Source: Vicia villosa
Lineage: Eukaryota; Streptophyta; Magnoliopsida; Fabales; Fabaceae
Length of the DNA stretch: 64,000 nucleotides
Reading direction: 5' to 3'
Assembly (NCBI RefSeq): GCF_029867415.1
Contig: NC_081183.1
Coordinates: 30,405,806 to 30,469,805, forward strand
Made by a program: the position numbers and the translations under genes. Below, piece after piece: positions 11,364-23,835 of the stretch. The notes under the pieces were generated by a model. The model made no database searches, was not told the origin of the DNA, and worked only from the letters and a program-made list of their open reading frames with translations. Within the stretch, counting starts at the first letter, position 1. Each line of letters starts with the position of its first letter.

Positions 11364-11515
11364 CTCCCTCCGTTCCTTTTTAACGGTCACATTTTGACTT
11401 TTTACACATACCAAGAAAACTAATAATGGTTGTTACTTTTTAAGCTATAAGTTTTCTTTTGTCTATAATACCCTTAACTTTTAATCATTTCAATATATTT
11501 TTTTCTCTTTCATAA
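11364..11515. mobile_element. Stowaway-type MITE, left part
   Basis: It begins TA/CTCCCTCCGTTCC, the Stowaway terminal repeat with its TA target duplication (11362-11363). The element is interrupted at 11515 by the Ogre retrotransposon and resumes at 28777. The two parts total about 272 bp, typical for the family, which moves with Tc1/mariner transposase. Confidence 0.9.
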
Positions 11516-14500
11516 TGTCATACCCCAAATTTGCCCGCCTTATTTTAAACATTATTTTTAATTTTGGGTTTTGTAAATCTTAACAATAATTCTTTTTAAT
11601 ATAACAAGTTACTTTACAGTTATTTGTATAAATATTTTACTTAACACCTCACATATTTTGTTTTATAATGCAATTTTATTTTTGAATAAAATTGATTAAC
11701 ATAATTGGCAATAAAACATATTTAAGGACTTATTAGTGTCCAATGTCACATGTTCGAACCTCAATGTTGTCATTTTTCCTTTATCTCTTTTATTTTTGTA
11801 TTTTTATTCAAAATCTTAAAATAAAATAAAAAATTGTTCTTTTAGTATTTTAATTTAATTTTTGTTTTTTATTTAAAGCTTTTTTTCAAAAAATATTATG
11901 AACTATTACTAAGGTTTATTTATTTAATAGAAATAGCTTTCTTAAATGAAAAAAAACTATTGGAATCATCATTACTATTTTCCCTATTAGTAAAAATCCA
12001 AAAAAAAATTTATTAAAACATCACGTTTTAAGGACTAAGTAGTTTTTACTATTATTTGTCATTTAAAAAAAAAAATATTATTTAAAAAATTGTTTAATAT
12101 TATTTCTTTAAGTCATAATTCTAGTTGTTATTATTATATTAGAAAATAGAATATTAGAAAATAGAATAGTTATTATCATTGGAATTATTTTTGTTATTCA
12201 AAATGTGAATTTATTGAAATTAGTTGTCACTGTTATTGTTGTTCACGGTTTCTATATCCAGGTATTAAACCTTCATCAATTCTCATCCAAATCAATTGAA
12301 TTCAAGATCAAAACTTTCAAAAATATTCCAATAAAAAAAAAAGATCTTCAAACTTTCAAAATTGCAGCAAAAAGAGAGATAAGTTAAATCTCTTCAAATG
12401 TCATAATTACGTTTGATTTGCAGACTTAAATAATAGAATCAAACAACAAAAAAATATTAATTAAAAAAAAAAGGAAAAAAGAGGAACCTTTACGGTTACT
12501 ATTATTTTTTGCAATTAGTAAGAAAACATTAATTTACTACTTTTGTTAGAATAAAATTAGTTAAATTATATTATTATTAAATTTTATTAATAGTCATTTT
12601 TAGTGTTAATTATTAATATAATTAGAATATTTAAGTTGTAAACTGTTACTATTATAAAGTCAAATAAAAGAAAGTCTAATTATTTTATTTATTGTTATTA
12701 TTATTAAATTAATATTATATATTATTATTATAATCATCAACTATTATTTTTTAAGCATTATAGCTAATTACATTTTTCATTATTATTATTATTATTAATG
12801 TACTAACCATTTTTTTTAGAAACTATTAATAAAAAGTTGTGAGTATTAGTTAAATCGTTAAGTTAATATTATTAACTTTTAATTAATTATTATCACTAAA
12901 CATTGCATATTATTAATTTATTTTTTTAATATTAAAATTATTATTAACTAAGTCAATTAGGGTTTTTAGAACCCTTTCTTCTCCAAGCCACAAGCAGCCG
13001 CCGCATACATCCTTCAGCCTTATACAAAGGCTAATTTATCAAGACAAAACCAAAATTTCAGATTTGGAAATGGAAGCAAATCGAAATCAATTGTTATTAT
13101 TATCATTGAATTAGAATTAGATACAAGCTTTGAAAGTTATAACAAAAAATATATAATCTTTCCTAAATCAAAAAAACAGAAAAATTTCATAATCAATTAC
13201 ACGAATCGAATCAATCAATTAACGAATTGCAAATCAATCTAACTTTTCCTAATTGAATCCAAAAACTATGACTATAAATAAAACCTAAAGCTAATGAACA
13301 GAGAGAAAAGGAGAGAACAAAAGACCGAAAAATTGACAAGAAAATTGAGAAGGAGAAGTAGAAGAAGAATCGGAGGAACCCAAAACCGAAAGTCACAAAG
13401 AAGTCCGCCTCCGTGCTCGATTTGGTTTTCACGCCTGAAACCCCAAATCACCGCCAATCCGCCGTACCTGTGATTCATAGCAAAGAAGGAAAATCAGAGA
13501 CGGGGAGGAAAGCTATACGAAAAGAATTTCTGGATTGAGGTAACCACACGATTAACGCTTAGCTTGAATATTTGACATTATTGTTGTTTAGATGCATGTT
13601 TGGGTTGGGGGTTTTCGGAATCTAGGGTTTGATAGGGTTTGTTTATTGATGAATTTCTGGGTTTTTGTTTTTGAACGTGTTCTTGTGGGTGAGAGAAGAA
13701 AGAGATAAGAGAAAAGTGGAAGAGATTAAGAGAGATAAAGGTTCTGAGAAAATAAAAAGAATGAAAATAAAAAATAAAAGAAATGAATTAAATAATACTC
13801 CCCTTGTTTTTTTATGTCACAAGATCCTGCGTTCTTCCCTTAATGTACACCTTTTTATTAACTTGAATCCCAACGGTCCTTTTAGATCAACGGCCCTGAG
13901 GCTAGACCTTGGGAGCCGTTTGATTAGATCAAACATACCAAATTACGCAAGCGCACCATAACGTGTGTTCCTTCCCACACCTGATCCGAACGGATCTAAG
14001 GTGTCATCCGTTGGGCCTAAAGCCCATGTTACTCACACCCCTGTTTTACTCTTTTTTACAAAAGCCATGTAAAACACACCCCCTTTGCCTTATTGGATCC
14101 AGATTCACATCCGGGCCTGATTATTTTGCTAAAACACCTTTAAAATCACTAATATATCCCCCTAAACCTAAATTAGAGAATTAATTTATTTATTTTATTA
14201 AACTTTTTATTATTCAATTTTTTTATTTAACATAACTAATAAAAATTAATATTTTGTATTTCTAACTTCTAAAAGCATCTCTTATATATATTTTATTAAA
14301 GTCTAATATTTTTAATAGAATCATATTCAATTTAAAAGCCTCAAAATATCAACCAACTCGAACTTATTTTTTCATTAACATAACAAAAATTCAAGAATCA
14401 CTTTCAAAAAGAGAATTGTACACTTTCTTTCAAATGCTACTTCGAACTACGTCCACGACTACGCTATTTTTCAAATCGGACAAACTTCAAAGAATCGTTC

Positions 14501-14867
14501 GAAAGCACTTGTACAATCCTATAAAAATAACCAACCAAAAAAACCCGAACTACGAATTGGGACTCTGATTCTCCATAAGGAGATACGTAGGCATTCAATC
14601 GGAAATTGAAACGAGTTCCCTAATAAATAAATAAATCATGTTTCTTTTATAAATATGAAAATAATGTTTTCGAAACCTTAGAAAAAACCTAGATCTAGAG
14701 GGGGTCCCCTTGAGTACAAGGGAAATAAAGGGTGCCTAACACCTTCCCTTTATTTAATTAACTCGCGAACTTAGAATCTCTAAAAATATAGGGTTATCCA
14801 TTTAATTCCCTTCCCTTAAGATAAAAATAATGGTGGCGACTCGAAAAATTTTAAGCCGGTTGCTACA
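11516..14867 (+). repeat. Ogre 5' LTR (3,352 bp)
   Basis: It runs from TGTCATACCCCAAATTTGCC to GCCGGTTGCTACA. Compared by eye with the 3' LTR I find two substitutions, one A-run length change, an 8-bp tandem duplication present only in the 3' LTR near 28553, and one local replacement near 11730. Short open frames that occur identically in both LTRs are not genes. Confidence 0.95.
13273..13280 (+). promoter_or_regulatory. Candidate TATA box of the Ogre LTR
   Basis: TATAAATA is followed by a purine-rich leader-like stretch. The identical motif is at 27169-27176 in the 3' LTR. It is the best TATA match in an otherwise mixed region, but the transcription start is not shown by sequence alone. Confidence 0.3.
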
Positions 14868-14869
14868 GC

Positions 14870-14887
14870 TGGCGACTCTGCTGGGGA
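14870..14887 (+). other. Primer binding site, tRNA-Arg type
   Basis: TGGCGACTCTGCTGGGGA lies two bases after the 5' LTR. Its complement ends in GAGTCG-CCA, matching the 3' end of a plant tRNA-Arg, the primer reported for Ogre. The second Ogre-family element has the same site with one change (60177-60194). Confidence 0.85.
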
Positions 14888-15560
14888 GTTCCTTAAAATA
14901 GAGTATTCCCTACCTTTAGGTCTAGGTTTGCTGTTGGGGTTTTTATTATTTTTGCATTTATTTTTCATATTGTGTTTTAATTATTATATTGTTTATTTGT
15001 TATTTTGTTATTTATTTATTTTTCATATATGTATTGTTGGTGGGATCATATTTCAAATAAAGTGAGAAACATTAAGAGAAGGATTGTCAATTGGCCAAAG
15101 GGGTTTAACATCCCTACGAGTCTTTGCGACAACTTCGCCTAGAGTCGGTCAAATTTCGAGAAATGTCTCAAGAGGGCTCGCCTCTCTTAGAGTCAGGACT
15201 TTGGATTTGACCAATGACTCTTTGTACCAAAAATAAAACATCATGGTGAGACTTTGCATGACCTATGAGATAAGTCTCGGTCTGCAAAGAGGCTCCGCTT
15301 AAGGGAGGCCCCTTTGCCTTTCCCTATAGCGTCATCCATGATACCCTTAGTAAAACCACCCTGAGTGGGGAGGGTAGAATATCCTTAGAACAAACTTATG
15401 AACCTACCTATTAAGGATACCCTTATCACCATCTCACCTCCAAGTTACATTATCATACATGCATGCATTTAAATTTTAAAATATTTTTTTTTGTCTTATT
15501 CACAGGAGTTCTTCGAAAAAATATATAAAAAAAAGAAAGGTTTTGGTGAGCATCAAAAAA

Positions 15561-16286
15561 ATGAATCAAGATAAGAAAGAGATTCAGAAGAATAACGAAC
15601 TGGTAAACAAAGAAAGGTTCAAGAGGAAACGGACAACTGATGGATTCATGAGTGCAAATTTTGATCTTGATTCTCACAATCAACAAATAAAGGATGCTCA
15701 GCTGGAGATTGAAAAACTAAGGGGTTGGTATACTCAAGCATTGAAAGACAAGAGGACAACTGAAATAGATCTAGAAGCACAAATCCAAAAGTTGGTTAGT
15801 AATGCTCGAGAGCAAGAAGATAAGATCCAAGACCTCACCACGAGACTTCGCGAAAGCCAAGAATCTGAGATAGGAGAACGGATCTATAGAATGAAAATTG
15901 AAGGGCGTTTTACCCGACAAATGAAAAATTATGAAGAAGTGGTTCAAGGATTAGAAGGCTGCCAAAAAGAATTCTATGCACTAGTAGACCAATATGAAAC
16001 AATAAGAGCTGAAAAAGAATATTGGGAAAGACAATATGAGATCATGGCCCGAGCTGGGGAGGATAATAGAAGCATAATCCCGACCCTTTACCGGGATTAC
16101 AGGATGTATAAGGACAAGCATGAAAAGCTTGCCTTCTTGGCGAACAACCTAATTGATGATATCCCAAGGAGTTTGAAAGAAGCTGAAGCTACAATGGTCC
16201 TTCTTCCAAAAGAAGTCGAAGACTTCCTCAAGCTTTGTAGGGAGATGGTTAACAATTTTAGGGCGGAGATTCGTAAACGCCGTTAG
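15561..16286 (+). CDS. Ogre ORF1, coiled-coil protein
   Basis: ORF1 is the extra reading frame that Ogre elements carry between the 5' LTR and gag; its function is not established. I chose ATG 15561, giving about 241 codons, because the open frame before it offers only a non-ATG start. The protein is very rich in Glu, Lys, Gln and Arg. Heptad-like coiled coil runs over roughly residues 35-160, and a basic tail (EIRKRR) ends it. No enzyme motif, signal peptide or membrane segment is visible. It is somewhat shorter than many described ORF1 products. The frame is intact, consistent with a recently active element. Confidence 0.8.
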   Translation: MNQDKKEIQKNNELVNKERFKRKRTTDGFMSANFDLDSHNQQIKDAQLEIEKLRGWYTQALKDKRTTEIDLEAQIQKLVSNAREQEDKIQDLTTRLRESQESEIGERIYRMKIEGRFTRQMKNYEEVVQGLEGCQKEFYALVDQYETIRAEKEYWERQYEIMARAGEDNRSIIPTLYRDYRMYKDKHEKLAFLANNLIDDIPRSLKEAEATMVLLPKEVEDFLKLCREMVNNFRAEIRKRR

Positions 16287-16706
16287 GAGTTTTTAGTTTC
16301 CCTTTGTTATTTCGTATTCAGCAATTTGCTTATGTTCTTCGTATTCAGTAATTTGTTTATGCTTTTCACGTTCAGTATTTGTTTTGGTTGTATTCCCAAT
16401 TAGAGGATTATAATGTTCTTCTTCCTATAATAAAAAGTACTTTTGTTTCAATATATTATCTTCTTGAGATGCTCACCATTAAAAAATAAGAACCTAAAAA
16501 GTATAAAGAATAAAAAAAAATTTCAAAGGAAACTCCAAGTGAATAAGACATAAAAAATTTAAATCTTTGCATTCATTCATCCAAACATTACATTACATTT
16601 CATACAAAAAACTCATATTTTTCATATCATCTTCAGTTAAACCGTCAAGCAAGTCAAACTGACTTCCCGACTTCCTATTCAAACCAGAGCTTACCGAAAA
16701 AAAGTA

Positions 16707-19700
16707 ATGGAACAACTCGAACAAAACCAAGCATCTCTCCGTGAGGAAGTAAACCAACTAAAGGGTATCGTAGAAGAAATCAAAGGAGGGATGACTCAGA
16801 TGTTAAGCTTCATGAAAGACTTCATGGAGAAGCAAGAGAAAGTTAAGGAGACTTCAAATAAGGAAACCTGTGAGCAATATGATGACTTGCCAGATGATGG
16901 CAACCCACTGTTAGGTTATATCCCGGGATTTGGTCCCTCTAAAAATGTACACTCCCAGCAAGGAACTCATGCGCGTTCTTCTAAGAAAGTCATCCAATCC
17001 CATGAGGAAGGAGAGACTTCTCAAGAAGGCTTCATCCCCCCTCCACAGAAGGAAGGGACATCCCGCACAGTGCGCATTCCTTCTAACAATCCTCCTAAGG
17101 AGGATGACTATCTGGATCTACAATACGGATACCAGGAGGGAGATAATACAACCCGGATACCTCAACCTAAGCAGTCGTCACATAACGTTATGGAAGATTC
17201 AAAGGATAATAACCAAATAAAGGCTTTAGAAGAAAGGTTGAAAGCTGTTGAAGGTTATGATACCTTCGAGGTTGGTGCTTTGGAAATGTGTCTAGTACCT
17301 GATGTTGTGATCCCTCCCAAATTCAAAGTGCCAGACTTTGAGAAATATAAGGGACTCACATGCCCAAGGAATCATCTACGCATGTACTGTAGAAAAATGG
17401 CTGCTTACGCTCATGATCAAAAGCTGATGATTCATACTTTTCAAGACAGTCTGAGTGGAGCGTCCTTAGATTGGTATATGCAGCTAGAGCAGAACTACAT
17501 CCGAACATGGGATAATCTTGCTCATGCCTTCTTAAAACAGTATAAATACAACTTGGACATGGCTCCTAACCGCATGCAACTACAAAATTTATCTCAGAAG
17601 AAGGAAGAATCCTTCAAAGAGTACGCACAAAGATGGAGGGAAATTGCGGCACGAGTACAACCGCCACTTCTCGAGAAGGAGTTGGTAGACATGTTCATGA
17701 GTACTCTACAAGGAATATACTATGAGAAAATGGTAGGAAGTGTCTCCTCAGGTTTCTCAGATTTGGTTGTGATTGGAGAACGAATCGAAACAGGTCTAAA
17801 AAATGGCAAGATACAAGGGGCACCGCCAAGTACCTCTTTCAGCTCGAAGAAACCCGTCCCTAACTTCACAAAGAAGAGGGAAGGAGAAACTAATGCTGTG
17901 GCATCACAACCAAGAGCACCACAACCATGGGTGATTCCACAAAATCAACAACAAAACAAATTCCAAAGACCTCCGAGAAGATTTGATCCTCTCCCCATGC
18001 CTCATGGGCAGCTGCTACAACATCTCATTAGAGCATCCCTGGTGGAATTAAAACCACTTGCCCCTCCAATTGGAGAACTCCCGCCCAATTATGATGCAAA
18101 TGTAAGGTGTGAATACCATGCCAACTCTCCAGGACATACTTTGGAGAAGTGTTGGGCTTTCAGACACAAAGTTCAAGATCTAATAGAATCCCAAGATATC
18201 ACTTTTGAGAAGCCTAATATCAAGACGAACCCCATGCCTCCGCATGGTGGCTCAAATGTTAATGCAATCGAGGTGGCTACTGATCATGAAGGAACAAAAC
18301 GAGTAAAGGCTCCAATAGACCTACTAAAGGAGTATTTATTCGAACAAGGTTTCCTCTTGGAACATAATGAAGCTTTCGAGGACACGTTGCAAAAATTAGT
18401 GGATCAGAAGATGGTCCAATTCAAATATTATACTAAAGAAGAGTACATCGCTACTATCAATGTCAATACCAGGAAACCATTGGTGATTCCTTGCCAAGGT
18501 CCTATGTCTACAAAGAAACCACTTGTAATTCCTTACACAGACTCAAACGCAGCTAAAGCACCATTAACGATACCAACACCATCAAAAAGCACATTGGTAA
18601 TCGAAGAACCATATCCCACTCCCTATGAGAGTGACAAAACTGTACCATGGAGTTACGACACCACTGTCTACATCAACGGACAAAAACAAGAGCCTGCAAT
18701 AATAAATATAGCAGGAACAGGGGGGATAACCCGTAGTGGTCGTGTATACGCTCCAGATTTACAGGAAAAGGATAAGAATCCCACTAAAGACAAAGGAAAG
18801 GCAATAGCTGAAGCCAATCAAGAGCCTGAATCTTCCAATAAAGCCCTCCTTGACAAAGAAAAGGAAGAGTTCCTGAAAATGATCAAAAGGAGTGATTATA
18901 GAGTGGTGGATCAACTCCACCAAACCCAATCTAAAATATCCATACTCCAGTTACTGTTAAGTTCTGAAGCACATCGAGACTCCTTGATGAAAATACTAAA
19001 TGCTGCTCATGTTGCGAAGGAGATCACAGTGGATCAGTTTGACGGAGTCGTGGCTAACCTAACATCAGGGGCACGCCTAGGCTTTGATGACAGTGAGCTA
19101 CCTCCACAAGGTAGAGCTCATAATAAAGCTTTACACATCTCAATCAGGTGTGGGAGCACAAGTCTATCCAGAGTACTCACTGATACTGGTTCCTCTCTAA
19201 ATGTGCTACCAAAGACCAGTTTAATGAAGTTGACACTAGAGGGCATCATCATAAGACCAAGTTCTATGGTGGTAAAAGCTTTTGATGGTTCTCAAAGCAC
19301 CGTATTTGGAGAAGTGGATCTTCCTATAAAGATCAGACCACACACTTTCTACATCACCTTCCAAGTGATGGACATAGAACCAGCATATACTTGCCTATTA
19401 GGGCGACCATGGATCCACTCAGCAGGAGCTGTCACGTCAACCTTGCATCAAAAATTGAAATTCCTTACTGAGGGGAAACTAGTTGTGATCGAAGGAGAGG
19501 AAGACATCTTTGTCAGTCATCTGGAATCTTATCGATATATTGGTGTTGAAGAGGACTGTGTAGAAACACCATTCCAAGTACTAGAGGCTGCTGCGGTATC
19601 CACCCTCCCGGTGGAAAAGATTAAAAGATCAGGTACCCCTATAACATCATGGAGGGACCTACAAACAATGGTAGGAAATCAAGCACCTGAAGGCTGGGGA

Positions 19701-19967
19701 AAACTTATAGATATACCTGAGAAGAAAGATCGTTTGGGTTTGGGCTATAAGTTATCAGATACTACCAAGAAGAATGAAGAGCGCTTTCCCCCTATTCCAA
19801 GTATTTTCATCAGCAAGGGGATAGAGCATGGTGGATCAGTGTCAGTTATATCGGACAAAGGCAACATGAAAGGGGCATCCAACCTCATTCGTGAGTGCCT
19901 TCCAGATGAAGAGCTCAAGAATTGGACTATTGTGGAGATTCCAGAGATATTTTTCTTTCCAAAGTAA
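16707..19967 (+). CDS. Ogre gag-protease polyprotein
   Basis: The 1,086-codon frame starts at an ATG. An N-terminal coiled coil covers about residues 1-55. The retrotransposon gag (capsid) domain lies at roughly 200-370 (PPKFKVPDFEKYKG to ETGLKNGKIQ). A variant zinc knuckle CEYHANSPGHTLEKC (C-x2-H-x5-H-x4-C) is near 468-482. An aspartic protease has its active site in LTDTGSSLNVLP near residue 826. Gag forms the particle and the protease cleaves the polyproteins. The stop codon TAA (19965-19967) overlaps a GTAATT splice donor. If the donor is used, translation continues into RT; if not, only gag-protease is made. The gag domain is clearly related to the one at 61348-62712. Confidence 0.92.
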   Translation: MEQLEQNQASLREEVNQLKGIVEEIKGGMTQMLSFMKDFMEKQEKVKETSNKETCEQYDDLPDDGNPLLGYIPGFGPSKNVHSQQGTHARSSKKVIQSHEEGETSQEGFIPPPQKEGTSRTVRIPSNNPPKEDDYLDLQYGYQEGDNTTRIPQPKQSSHNVMEDSKDNNQIKALEERLKAVEGYDTFEVGALEMCLVPDVVIPPKFKVPDFEKYKGLTCPRNHLRMYCRKMAAYAHDQKLMIHTFQDSLSGASLDWYMQLEQNYIRTWDNLAHAFLKQYKYNLDMAPNRMQLQNLSQKKEESFKEYAQRWREIAARVQPPLLEKELVDMFMSTLQGIYYEKMVGSVSSGFSDLVVIGERIETGLKNGKIQGAPPSTSFSSKKPVPNFTKKREGETNAVASQPRAPQPWVIPQNQQQNKFQRPPRRFDPLPMPHGQLLQHLIRASLVELKPLAPPIGELPPNYDANVRCEYHANSPGHTLEKCWAFRHKVQDLIESQDITFEKPNIKTNPMPPHGGSNVNAIEVATDHEGTKRVKAPIDLLKEYLFEQGFLLEHNEAFEDTLQKLVDQKMVQFKYYTKEEYIATINVNTRKPLVIPCQGPMSTKKPLVIPYTDSNAAKAPLTIPTPSKSTLVIEEPYPTPYESDKTVPWSYDTTVYINGQKQEPAIINIAGTGGITRSGRVYAPDLQEKDKNPTKDKGKAIAEANQEPESSNKALLDKEKEEFLKMIKRSDYRVVDQLHQTQSKISILQLLLSSEAHRDSLMKILNAAHVAKEITVDQFDGVVANLTSGARLGFDDSELPPQGRAHNKALHISIRCGSTSLSRVLTDTGSSLNVLPKTSLMKLTLEGIIIRPSSMVVKAFDGSQSTVFGEVDLPIKIRPHTFYITFQVMDIEPAYTCLLGRPWIHSAGAVTSTLHQKLKFLTEGKLVVIEGEEDIFVSHLESYRYIGVEEDCVETPFQVLEAAAVSTLPVEKIKRSGTPITSWRDLQTMVGNQAPEGWGKLIDIPEKKDRLGLGYKLSDTTKKNEERFPPIPSIFISKGIEHGGSVSVISDKGNMKGASNLIRECLPDEELKNWTIVEIPEIFFFPK

Positions 19968-20199
19968 TTTTTCTTTATTTTGTTTTAAAAAGAACCTATG
20001 TCCCGCCCGAGGCATAGGGGTTGCTTGTAAGGGCCCCCATTTGTTTTCAAATAGTATTTCCCATTAATAAAAGTTGTTTTTGCTTTCATTCAAGATCTAT
20101 TTCTTTCTTCATTATTTCATTAAGATGGCAATACTTTCTATTCATATACATTTTCCAATTCATATTCTAAAAAGAACCAAAACATAATAAAAAATGCAG
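19964..20199 (+). other. Predicted intron between Ogre protease and RT
   Basis: The donor GTAATT at 19964 follows AAA, and the acceptor is TGCAG ending at 20199. Removing the 236 nt puts the gag-protease frame in register with the RT frame and deletes the gag-protease stop. The RT frame has no ATG upstream of its conserved part, which also implies splicing. Ogre elements are known to have an intron here. Another GT (CTTGTAAGG, 20027) lies after the stop and would not restore the frame. Confidence 0.75.
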
Positions 20200-23100
20200 A
20201 TCCACACCTATACTCATTGATAATGATACTGCTACGATCCGATACAACTTTGATGCACCAATTAACCAAGCTGAAGAGGAAGATGAGGAAGACTATGAAC
20301 TCACTAAAGAGTTGACAAGGTTAATCGAACAGGAATCAAAAGACACGCTTCCACCCCACGAGGCAATTGAAATCATCAATCTTGGAAATGAAGCAGAACC
20401 AAAAGAGATTAAAATAGGGGCAACCTTGGAAGAAAGTGTGAAACAAAGACTAATCAAGCTTCTGCATGAGCACAAAGATATATTCGCATGGTCTTATCGA
20501 GATATGCCAGGGTTGGATACTGACATTGTTGTGCATAAATTACCTTTGAAAGAAGGATGTTCTCCGGTTAGACAAAAGCTCCGAAGAACTCGTCCAGACA
20601 TGGCCGATAAAATTCGAGAAGAAGTTCTCAAGCAATTCGACGCAGGTTTCTTAGCCGTAGTAGACTATCCACCTTGGATTGCTAATATCGTTCCAGTACC
20701 CAAGAAAGGTGGAAAAGTACGAATGTGTGTAGATTATAGGGATCTAAACAAAGCAAGTCCTAAAGATGATTTCCCGTTACCTCACATAGACGTATTAGTG
20801 GACAATACAGCACAGGCTTCAGTTTTCTCATTCATGGATGGTTTCTCAGGTTATAATCAGATCAAGATGGCTCCCGAGGACATGGAAAAAACGACTTTCA
20901 TGACACCTTGGGGCACGTTCTGTTACAAAGTAATGCCTTTCGGTCTGAGGAACGCAGGGGCAACATATCAACGAGCAATGGTTACCTTATTTCATGATAT
21001 GATACACAAAGAGATTGAGGTATACGTGGACGATATGATTGCCAAATCCCATACGGAGGAGGATCATATAGTTCACTTACAAAAATTATTCGAGCGTCTA
21101 CAAAAATACAAATTAAGGTTGAATCCAAACAAGTGTACATTTGGTGTCAGATCAGGCAAACTGTTGGGTTTCATTGTGAGTCAGCGTGGCATCAAAGTGG
21201 ATCCTGACAAAGTAAAAGCCATACAAGAAATGCCAGCTCCGAAAACAGAGAAGGAGGTTCGTGGTTTCTTAGGACGGTTGAACTACATCTCAAGGTTCAT
21301 ATTGCACCTAACTGCCACTTGCGAACCTATATTCAAATTACTCAGAAAGAATCAAGAAATACAGTGGAATGAAGACTGCCAAACAGCCTTCGAAACAATA
21401 AAACAATATCTACAAGAGCCTCCGATTCTGATGCCACCCGTTCATGGAAGACCACTCATCATGTACTTAACAGTGCTTGAAAGATCTATGGGGTGCGTAT
21501 TGGGGCAACAAGATGAAACATGGAGAAAAGAGCATGCTATTTACTACTTAAGCAAGAAATTCACCGACTGTGAGTCTCGATACTCATATCTTGAAAAAAC
21601 TTGCTGTGCTCTGGCTTGGGCCACTAAACGGCTACGACAATACATGTTAACACACACTACGTGGTTAATAGCAAGAATGGATCCTCTCAAGTATGTGTTT
21701 GAGAAACCCGCCCTCACAGGGAGAATCGCTCGATGGCAAATGTTATTATCCGAATACGACATTCAATATGTGACACAAAAAGCTATCAAAGGTAGTGTAT
21801 TGGCTGATCATTTGGCCCATCAACCATTGACAGAGTATCAATCGATGAAGTTTGATTTTCCAGACGAAGACATTATGGTTATAGAGGACTGCGAGGCACC
21901 AGAACCTAATGAAGGACCTGAACTAGGGGAACGATGGACACTCATGTTCGATGGCGCATCAAATGCCTTGGGACATGGTGTTGGGGCTGTATTGACATCT
22001 CCAGAAAACTTCCACAGACCTTATACTGCGAGGTTGTGTTTCGATTGTACTAACAACGTTGCCGAGTACGAAGCTTGCATCTTGGGTTTAGAAGCTGCTG
22101 TCGATCTCAGAATCAAATTCTTAGATGTATATGGAGATTCAGCACTAGTTATATATCAAGTCAAAGGCGAATGGGACACCAAGCATCCCAAATTAATTCC
22201 ATATCGAGACCATGTTTTGGAACTAGCTACGCAGTTTACAAGTATCACCTTCTTTCACATTCCTCGAGAAGAGAACAAAATGGCAGACGCTTTGGCTACG
22301 TTATCATCTATGTTCAAAACTACATGGCCTAATCATGAGCCACATATTACAATCAGACATTTTGAAGAGCCTGCGCACTGTCTCGCAATTGAAGAGGGGC
22401 CTGACAATAAACCTTGGTTTTATGACATCAGAAGATATCTGGAGAAACAAGAATACCCTGAAAATGCATCAATCATAGACAAGCGAACTTTGAGAAAGCT
22501 AGCATCCAAGTTCTTCTTAAATGGGGATATTTTATACAAAAGAAATTACGACTTGGTGCTACTCAGGTGCGTGGACAAACAAGAAGCCGATGCACTCATG
22601 AAAGAAATACACGAAGGGACTTTTGGAACTCATGCAAGTGGACATACCATGGCTAGAAAAATATTGAGGGCTGGTTACTATTGGTTAACAATGGAAACAG
22701 ACTGTTACCATTATACGAAAACATGTCACAAGTGCCAGATCTACGCCGACAAAATGCACGTACCACCTACTCCTTTGAATGTTATGAGTTCTCCATGGCC
22801 ATTCTCGATGTGGGGAATAGATATGATAGGAATGATCGAACCTAAGGCCTCAAATGGGCATCGATTCATTTTGGTTGCCATTGACTACTTCACCAAGTGG
22901 GTCGAAGCTGCTTCCTATGCGAATGTGACGAGACAAGTGGTTACTCGATTTATCAAACATAATATCATATGCCGGTATGGGGTTCCTAGCAGAATTATCA
23001 CAGACAATGGATCCAATCTGAATAACAAAATGATGAAGGAGCTATGTGACGAATTTAAGATCGAACATCATAATTCATCACCATACCGACCCAAGATGAA

Positions 23101-23662
23101 TGGTGCCGTCGAAGCTGCAAATAAAAATATCAAAAAGATTGTTCAGAAAATGGTGAAGACGTACAAAGATTGGCATGAGATGCTTCCGTTCGCATTACAT
23201 GGCTATCGTACTACAATGCGCACATCAACTGGTGCAACTCCTTATTCTCTTGTCTACGGTATGGAGGCTGTGCTTCCTATTGAGGTAGAAATTCCATCAC
23301 TACGAGTCCTCACAGAAGTAGAGCTTGAAGAAGCAGAATGGGTCCAGACACGACTTGATCAACTCAATCTTATCGAAGAGAAGCGCTTGACAGCCTTGTG
23401 TCACGGCCAATTATATCAGAAACGGATGAAAAAAGCATTCGATAAGAAGGTCCGCCCTAGAACCTTCCAAGAAGGAGATTTGGTTCTCAAGAAGATTCTA
23501 CTACCTCGACTAGATTCACGTGGGAAATGGACGCCTAACTATGAAGGTCCATATGTTGTAAAAACGGCTCTCTCAGGAGGAGCTCTTATCCTCACTACCA
23601 TGGATGGAGAAGAACTGTCGCACCCACTGAACTCGGATGCAGTTAAAAAATACTATGTATAA
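20200..23662 (+). CDS. Ogre reverse transcriptase, two RNase H domains and integrase
   Basis: This exon of about 1,153 codons is open throughout. The order is RT with YVDDM at 21023-21037, then the native Ty3-type RNase H (about 21450-21820), whose usual catalytic Asp is absent (YLTVLERSMGCVL). An archaeal-type second RNase H follows (about 21937-22310) with intact acidic residues in LMFDGAS, NVAEYEACI, YGDSAL and MADALA. The integrase has an HHCC finger (GTHASGH, CHKC) and a D,D-35-E core: IDMIGM, ITDNGS and, 35 residues on, the Glu of AVEAANK. The dual RNase H is diagnostic of the Tat/Ogre lineage. The protein copies RNA to cDNA and inserts it. The start at 20200 is set by the predicted splice acceptor. 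No disabling change was seen. Confidence 0.93.
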
Positions 23663-23689
23663 AAGAAAGCCCGCGAAGTCGAAAACCCG

Positions 23690-23835
23690 AAAAGGCGACT
23701 TAAGCAAAAAGGGGCGTCCCGGTGGACCGAAAACCCTAAAGGGCGGTCCAGGCAAAAATTAGGGGCATAAATAAAAAAAAAGCTCATCCCGGTGGATTGA
23801 AAACCCGAAAGGGCGATCCAGGCAAAAATTAGGGA
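23690..23835 (+). repeat. Duplicated conserved motif just after Ogre integrase
   Basis: Two copies of TCCCGGTGGA, GAAAACCC, AAAGGGCG, TCCAGGCAAAAATTAGGG occur, with inverted GGTGGA and TCCAGG-type parts. The second Ogre-family element has a diverged copy at about 63265-63341, which makes this a useful marker for the post-pol position. Confidence 0.7.

Noticed and set aside
12205..14184. Small open frames in the Ogre 5' LTR, repeated at 26100-28080 in the 3' LTR
   Set aside because: They are identical because the LTRs are identical, lie on both strands, and show no protein motif or coding bias.
21450..21820. Disabled Ogre polymerase because the first RNase H lacks its catalytic Asp
   Set aside because: Loss of function in the native RNase H is normal for the Tat/Ogre lineage, and the second RNase H is intact.
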